Assembly: GCA_017503645.1 (NCBI GenBank)
Contig: JAFVSR010000014.1
Coordinates: 1-64,000 of the forward strand
Direction: 5' to 3'
From: Bacteroidaceae bacterium
Lineage (GTDB): Bacteria; Bacteroidota; Bacteroidia; Bacteroidales; Bacteroidaceae
Length of the DNA: 64,000 nt
In this document: positions 59,618-64,000 of the stretch, one piece after another
How positions within the stretch are numbered: the first letter of the stretch is position 1
Layout: every line of letters begins with the position of its first letter
Made by a program: the position numbers and the translations under genes
Notes under the pieces: generated by a model
Database searches by the model: none
What the model was told of the DNA's origin: nothing
The model's input: only the letters and a program-made list of their open reading frames with translations

Positions 59618-60684
59618 TGAAGAGGGTTGCAATTATTGGCACGCAAGGAGTTCCAGCCAACTATGGTGGTTTTGAAACACTTGTAGAAAATATTATCGGG
59701 GAGCATTGTTCCGATAATATTGAATATACCGTATATTGCAGTGCCAAAGATATGCCGCAAAGGCTCGACGAGTACAAAGGCGCTAAACTGAAATATATCA
59801 ATTGGCGTGCAAATGGAGTGCAAAGTGTCTTCTACGATATTACAGCAATGATTCGTTCCATACGTGGGTACGACACCATCTTGGTGCTGGGCGTGAGCGG
59901 TTGCACATTCCTCCCTATCTTCAAACTGCTGAGCCGTGCAAGAGTTATTGTGAATATTGACGGACTGGAGCACCGCCGCGACAAATGGACACATTCAATA
60001 CGAAAATTCCTGCTCCTCTCCGAGGTGGCTGCGGTGAAAAACGCCCACACCATAATTGCCGACAACAAGGGCATTGCCGATTATGTAACTTGGCGATATA
60101 AAAAGGATGCCAAACTCATTGCATATGGCGGCGACCACGCACTGCGCAACGTGGCACAGGAGAAGCAAAACGAGATTCTTTCAACATATGGTTTGGTAAA
60201 AAATGCCTATTCCATAAGCGTGTGCCGCATTGAGCCCGAAAACAACTGCCACATAACAATAGATGCATTTGCCAAGAGCGGCAAGCCATTGGTTTTTGTG
60301 GGTAACTGGCAGCGCAATGAATACAGCCGCAGGCTTAAGGAGAGATATGGCAACTGCAGCAATATAAAGTTCATCGACAGCATATACGACCTGGACATCC
60401 TTTACACCCTGCGCAGCAACGCGCGTTGCTACATACACGGACACAGCGCCGGCGGCACCAACCCATCGTTGGTTGAGGCAATGTTCCTGGGCAGGCCCAT
60501 TCTTGCATACGACGTGGTTTACAACCGTGAAACCACATATCAAAAGGCCTATTATTGGCAAAACAGCGAGCAGTTGCAACAATTGGTGGAGCGAAACGAC
60601 TTAACAGGCAACAACACTATGCTTGTGGCACAGCAGCACTACACCTGGGCAAGCATCAGCAAGCAATACGAGGAGTTGTACTAA
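59617..60684 (+). CDS. DUF1972 / rhamnosyltransferase-type glycosyltransferase (GT4-like)
   Basis: A 355-residue GT-B enzyme with the DUF1972 N-terminal motif IIGTQGVPANYGGFETLVENI, seen in the pneumococcal rhamnosyltransferase WchF/Cps2T. Other pieces: LVLGVSGCTFLPIF, IDGLEHRRDKW and HGHSAGGTNPSLVEAMFLGRPI. In several bacteria it adds the second sugar (rhamnose) of the repeat unit, but only the family is certain here. It is the last gene of the capsule locus. Confidence 0.9.
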   Translation: MKRVAIIGTQGVPANYGGFETLVENIIGEHCSDNIEYTVYCSAKDMPQRLDEYKGAKLKYINWRANGVQSVFYDITAMIRSIRGYDTILVLGVSGCTFLPIFKLLSRARVIVNIDGLEHRRDKWTHSIRKFLLLSEVAAVKNAHTIIADNKGIADYVTWRYKKDAKLIAYGGDHALRNVAQEKQNEILSTYGLVKNAYSISVCRIEPENNCHITIDAFAKSGKPLVFVGNWQRNEYSRRLKERYGNCSNIKFIDSIYDLDILYTLRSNARCYIHGHSAGGTNPSLVEAMFLGRPILAYDVVYNRETTYQKAYYWQNSEQLQQLVERNDLTGNNTMLVAQQHYTWASISKQYEELY

Positions 60685-60702
60685 AACAACAATCACAAGA
60701 CT

Positions 60703-61329
60703 ATGAATATGAAAAACACATTCCGTTCCGCAGTGCTCTCGGGCATAGCCGTGGCTATTGCCGGATGGGGTTATCTTGCATTCCCCAACATTATAGGAGC
60801 TGTATTGTTCTCATTCGGTCTTTTAACCGTGGTAAATTATAAACTGAAGCTATATACCGGCACGGCCGGCTTTGTGCCGTTGCGCTACGAGGATGGGCGC
60901 TCGCGCTGGATGCGCGCCATTGGCGAGTTGCTTTTCATTCTTTTTGCCAACATCATCGGCTGCCTGCTTGTGTCGCTGCTCACACGCCTGTCGCCGATAG
61001 AACTGGGCGAGAGCGCGCAGAGAATTTTAGAATCGCGCCTTGCCATAGGGCCGTTGCGCGCAGGCCTGCTTGCCATAGGGTGCGGCTTCATTATGACAAC
61101 CGTGGTGACATTTGCCCGCGAGGGCAAACCGTTGACTCTGCTGTTTGGCGTGCCTCTCTTCATCAATTGCGGGTTCCCCCACTGCCTTGCCGATGCCTTC
61201 TACTACCTCACGGTTCCCACAAACTACACACTGGCACACATTGGCGAGATTGCAGCCCTCTACCCCTGCTTGGTTATTGGCAACTTCATTGGCTGCAACC
61301 TATACCGTTTCATTGCCCCTAAGGAATAA
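60703..61329 (+). CDS. Short formate/nitrite transporter family protein
   Basis: A 208-residue membrane protein with about six hydrophobic segments. The motif NCGFPHCLADAFYYL resembles the GFEHCVANMF motif with the channel His in FNT proteins, and segments such as LFILFANIIGCLLVSLL fit FNT helix 3. Usual FNT length is 250-280, so this is a short, divergent member. It lies 18 nt after the capsule locus and is probably independent of it. An alternative start is two codons in. Confidence 0.7.
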   Translation: MNMKNTFRSAVLSGIAVAIAGWGYLAFPNIIGAVLFSFGLLTVVNYKLKLYTGTAGFVPLRYEDGRSRWMRAIGELLFILFANIIGCLLVSLLTRLSPIELGESAQRILESRLAIGPLRAGLLAIGCGFIMTTVVTFAREGKPLTLLFGVPLFINCGFPHCLADAFYYLTVPTNYTLAHIGEIAALYPCLVIGNFIGCNLYRFIAPKE

Positions 61330-61343
61330 ACCAACATTGAACA

Positions 61344-61388
61344 ATAACAAAGCGACAGTTGCACAGGGTGCAACTGTCGCTTTGTTAT
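61344..61388. terminator. Bidirectional intrinsic terminator
   Basis: A 21-bp stem (61344-61364 with 61368-61388) and a 3-nt loop, between the converging FNT-like and ABC-F genes. It ends the capsule-side transcript. Confidence 0.9.
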
Positions 61389-61405
61389 ATACGGGAACAA
61401 GAGCG

Positions 61406-63043
61406 TTATCCCTTTCTCTCAAGCTCCTGCAACTCCTCCATCTTCTTTGTGGCGAGGAATTCATACACACCGCACAGATGCTCGCGCACGCGGCCGTGAC
61501 CGAACTCATATACCTTGGTGGCAAGGCCGTCGAGGAAATCGCGGTCGTGGCTCACGCATATGAGCGTGCCGTCGAAATCCTGCAATGCCTGTTTAAGGAT
61601 ATCTTTGGTTTTGAGGTCGAGGTGGTTGGTGGGCTCGTCGAGAATGAGCAGGTTCACCGGCTCCAGCAGCAGTTTCATAAGCGCCAACCGTGTGCGCTCG
61701 CCACCCGACAACACCTTCACCTTTTTTGCACTTGCCTCGCCTCCAAACATAAATGCGCCCAGCAGGTCGCGTATTTTGTTACGGATATCACCCTTGGCAA
61801 CGTCGTCAATCGTTTGGAACACGGTAAGATTCTCATCGAGCAGCGATGCCTGGTTCTGTGCGAAATATCCTATCTGCACATTGTGCCCAAGCTGCAAAGA
61901 GCCTTCGTGCTCAAGTTCCTTCATTATACACTTCACAAGGGTTGACTTTCCCTCACCGTTGCGCCCCACGAAGGCCACCTTGTTGCCGCGCTCTATTGTG
62001 AGGTTCACACCGCCGAATATGCGCTTGTCGCCAAATGCCTTACCCACACCGTCCATTATCACGGGATACTGTCCCGAACGTGGCGATGGCGGGAACTTGA
62101 GCCTCAACGCCGATGTATCCTCCTCGTCAACCTCTATTATCTCGAGCTTTTCCAGCATCTTCACACGGCTCTGCACCTGCAAGGTCTTTGAGTATGTGCC
62201 TTTGAAACGCTCAATGAAGTCCTTGGTCTCCTGTATCATCTTCTGCTGCTCCTCCCACTGCTTCATCTGCTGCTGGCGGCGCTCGGCACGCAACACAAGG
62301 TATTGGGAATAATTTACCTTGTAGTCGTATATGCGCCCCATTGTAACCTCGATGGTGCGGGTGGTGATGTTATCGACAAACTTGCGGTCGTGGCTTATCA
62401 CAACCACTGCCTTGCCGTTGTTTATGAGGAAATCCTCCAACCAGCCGATGGATTCGATGTCCAGGTGATTGGTGGGCTCGTCGAGCAGCAGCACATCGGG
62501 ATTGCGCAAAAGCATTTTTGCAAGTTCAATGCGCATACGCCAACCGCCGGAAAACTCACTTGTCTGCCTGCCGAAGTCCTTGCGCTCAAAGCCCAAGCCT
62601 AAGAGAGTCTTTTCCACATCCTCCTCAAAGTGCGTCATATCAATGGCATAGAACTTCTCGCTCTTGGTGGCAACCTCCTCTATGAGAGCCATATATTCGT
62701 CGCTCTCGTAGTCGGTGCGGGTGGCAAGCTGGTTGTTCAGATTCTCAATCTCGGCCTCCATCTCGTACAGGTGGCTGAAGGCCTGCGAAGCCTCCTCGAA
62801 TACAGTGCGACCATCCTCGGTCATAAGATGCTGCGGCAGATAGGCTATAACAGTGTCCTTTGGAGCCGACACCGTGCCGCGCGTGGCGGTGCGCACACCT
62901 GCAAGAATCTTAAGCAGGGTACTCTTGCCCGCACCATTCTTGCCCATAAGGGCTATGCGGTCTTTGTCGTTTATCACAAAAGATACGTCGCTGAAAAGGG
63001 TTGTGCCGCCAAATTCCACGGCAAGACCATCTACTGAAACCAT
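61406..63043 (-). CDS. ABC-F family ATPase
   Basis: A 545-residue soluble protein with two ABC ATPase domains and no membrane part. Domain 1: Walker A MGKNGAGKST, signature SEFSGGWRMR, Walker B LLLDEPTNHLD. A charged linker follows (RQQQMKQWEEQQKMIQETK and so on, about 240-290), the ribosome-contacting arm of ABC-F factors. Domain 2: Walker A VGRNGEGKST, signature LSGGERTRLAL, Walker B LILDEPTNHLD. ABC-F proteins act on the ribosomal E site; this one resembles the housekeeping Uup/YbiT-like group more than antibiotic-resistance types, but that split is not certain. Confidence 0.93.
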   Translation of the reverse strand: MVSVDGLAVEFGGTTLFSDVSFVINDKDRIALMGKNGAGKSTLLKILAGVRTATRGTVSAPKDTVIAYLPQHLMTEDGRTVFEEASQAFSHLYEMEAEIENLNNQLATRTDYESDEYMALIEEVATKSEKFYAIDMTHFEEDVEKTLLGLGFERKDFGRQTSEFSGGWRMRIELAKMLLRNPDVLLLDEPTNHLDIESIGWLEDFLINNGKAVVVISHDRKFVDNITTRTIEVTMGRIYDYKVNYSQYLVLRAERRQQQMKQWEEQQKMIQETKDFIERFKGTYSKTLQVQSRVKMLEKLEIIEVDEEDTSALRLKFPPSPRSGQYPVIMDGVGKAFGDKRIFGGVNLTIERGNKVAFVGRNGEGKSTLVKCIMKELEHEGSLQLGHNVQIGYFAQNQASLLDENLTVFQTIDDVAKGDIRNKIRDLLGAFMFGGEASAKKVKVLSGGERTRLALMKLLLEPVNLLILDEPTNHLDLKTKDILKQALQDFDGTLICVSHDRDFLDGLATKVYEFGHGRVREHLCGVYEFLATKKMEELQELERKG

Positions 63044-63082
63044 ATTTGCTGAAGAAATAAATGTCTATATGAAAATTCAACG

Positions 63083-63114
63083 CGAAGTTAGCACTTTTTT
63101 ATGACACAGGCAAC
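63083..63114 (-). promoter_or_regulatory. Possible promoter of the ABC-F gene
   Basis: On the reverse strand: GTTG (63111-63114), a 20-nt spacer, TAACTTCG (63083-63090), one mismatch to the -7 consensus, 40 nt before the start codon. Confidence 0.5.
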
Positions 63115-63142
63115 CACCACGCTACACGTGCCGCAAAAAGAG

Positions 63143-63177
63143 AGGCAGAACATCGACTGCAGGCGAAGATTCTGCCT
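63143..63177. other. Hairpin in the divergent intergenic region
   Basis: AGGCAGAA (63143-63150) pairs with TTCTGCCT (63170-63177). Function unknown; it lies between the two divergent promoters. Confidence 0.4.
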
Positions 63178-63267
63178 TGCATTCCGTTAGAATTCCATTT
63201 ACAAGCCCATTTTTACAATAAATTCACATTTTTCAACCATAAATAAGAATTGCAATATCCATTTTTA

Positions 63268-63298
63268 TTTGTTATTTACCCCATTTGACTTAAATTTG
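63268..63298 (+). promoter_or_regulatory. Promoter of the secreted protein gene
   Basis: TTTG at 63268-63271, a 19-nt spacer, and TAAATTTG at 63291-63298: a full consensus match, 36 nt before the start codon. Confidence 0.75.
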
Positions 63299-63333
63299 CT
63301 GAAATTATAATAACTTCTTAAAAAAGGACTACT

Positions 63334-64000
63334 ATGAAAAGAGGATTAAAACTATTATTTGCCATTCTTCTTGCGACAAATACAGCCTTCGCCCAGGAAA
63401 AAGCCACACTGAGTGCGGAAATATACGGCTACAAGCAAGATATGGTATATTTCGACTGTGTGCAGACACCGCTCGTGAGCTGCGAGTTCTACACCAACCC
63501 CGGCGAGATACACAGCTACACATTCGACTGCGACGGCCTTGTGTGTATGACGATAAACTCACGCACAAAAGTGCTGCTGCAACCCGGCGACAGCCTGCAC
63601 GTGAACATCAGTTACGACGGACGCAAAATCAAAAGCATTAAGTTCAGCGGAAGCGAAAGAGCCGTGAATAACAACATTATGTTCAACAACATAAATAACA
63701 TAAAGCGCAATATCAACTACAAGAGCCAGCTCCTTACTTGTGCAGCACTCGACATAAAGCCCAAGAACCGCATCGACGACTCGCGCACCCTGCACAGCAA
63801 GGTAAAAGAGATGCTTGCAAACAGCCAGGCCACACCCGAAGCACAGAACTACGCTATGGCCATTGTAGATTCCGATGTATATCTTTCGTTTATGGAATAC
63901 CCCGTTATGTATGCAAGCATAAGAGGCACAGCCATAGACAAGCAGGAGATTGGCGACTATGCAAGCATAATGAACGACGCCGAGCTACGCAGCGACGCAC
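63334..64000 (+). CDS. Secreted protein, 5' part only (TlpA-like N terminus possible)
   Basis: An open frame from the ATG at 63334 runs to the window edge without a stop; 222 residues are visible. A signal peptide ends at NTAFAQ (about residue 21). The visible part is beta-rich with the phrase KVLLQPGDSLHVNISYDG, which resembles the N-terminal domain of Bacteroidota TlpA-type thioredoxin lipoproteins; the thioredoxin part would be beyond the window. The first 80 residues hold four Cys. The call is tentative. Confidence 0.6.
   Translation, partial: MKRGLKLLFAILLATNTAFAQEKATLSAEIYGYKQDMVYFDCVQTPLVSCEFYTNPGEIHSYTFDCDGLVCMTINSRTKVLLQPGDSLHVNISYDGRKIKSIKFSGSERAVNNNIMFNNINNIKRNINYKSQLLTCAALDIKPKNRIDDSRTLHSKVKEMLANSQATPEAQNYAMAIVDSDVYLSFMEYPVMYASIRGTAIDKQEIGDYASIMNDAELRSDA

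Noticed and set aside
61145..61945. 266-codon forward frame across the end of the FNT-like gene and the ABC-F gene
   Set aside because: It crosses a strong terminator and is antisense to conserved ABC-F motifs.

Overview
The window is a chromosomal segment of a Bacteroidales (Bacteroidota) bacterium. The evidence is a peptidase S46, a PorE-like type IX secretion protein, a UpxY-type NusG paralogue heading a capsule locus, a BY-kinase with a tyrosine tail, tandem OmpA proteins, and many promoters of the Bacteroides type (-33 TTTG, about 19-20 nt spacer, -7 TAnnTTTG). I do not assign a genus. No rRNA, tRNA, CRISPR array, integrase or transposase was seen.

Region 1 (1-16 kb), metabolism and envelope: the 3' end of a DPP11-type dipeptidyl-peptidase; a secreted endonuclease I with a C-terminal sorting domain; methylmalonyl-CoA mutase (mutA, mutB) with topB directly behind; a PorE-like lipoprotein; a reverse-strand block cdd / low-molecular-weight tyrosine phosphatase / ruvC; a LysM glucosaminidase lipoprotein; and two OmpA-type proteins. 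Near-perfect hairpin terminators separate the transcription units.

Region 2 (16-31.4 kb), housekeeping: an FtsB/DivIC-like protein, dnaX, dnaA with a structured leader, the B12-dependent ribonucleotide reductase nrdJ, folB, an acyltransferase, pdxB, and the acpP-fabF-rnc operon on the reverse strand. It ends with a DUF4254 / GT9 / methyltransferase trio.

Region 3 (31.4-60.7 kb), one long forward-strand capsule or exopolysaccharide locus. A promoter and structured leader precede upxY. Next come wza, a Wzc-type BY-kinase, a PHP-type phosphatase, a Wzx flippase and an iron-sulfur / pyruvyl transferase pair. They are followed by twelve glycosyltransferases, a Wzy-like polymerase, an acyltransferase, a HAD-like protein, a membrane-anchored beta-propeller, and two kinase-like proteins of unknown substrate. 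Most genes overlap or nearly touch, as in a single operon. No initiating sugar-phosphate transferase and no nucleotide-sugar synthesis gene is present, so these must be encoded elsewhere. Base composition drops strongly in about 36.5-47 kb, which suggests imported, mosaic DNA.

Region 4 (60.7-64 kb): a short FNT-type channel, an ABC-F ATPase on the reverse strand, and the start of a secreted protein cut by the window end.

The most unusual structures are: a DUF559 nuclease-like gene between two 280-bp direct repeats inside the capsule operon; a decayed second copy of the BY-kinase tail beyond a pair of REP-like repeats; a 267-bp block shared by two glycosyltransferase genes; and the upxY leader with a possible 8-residue leader peptide.
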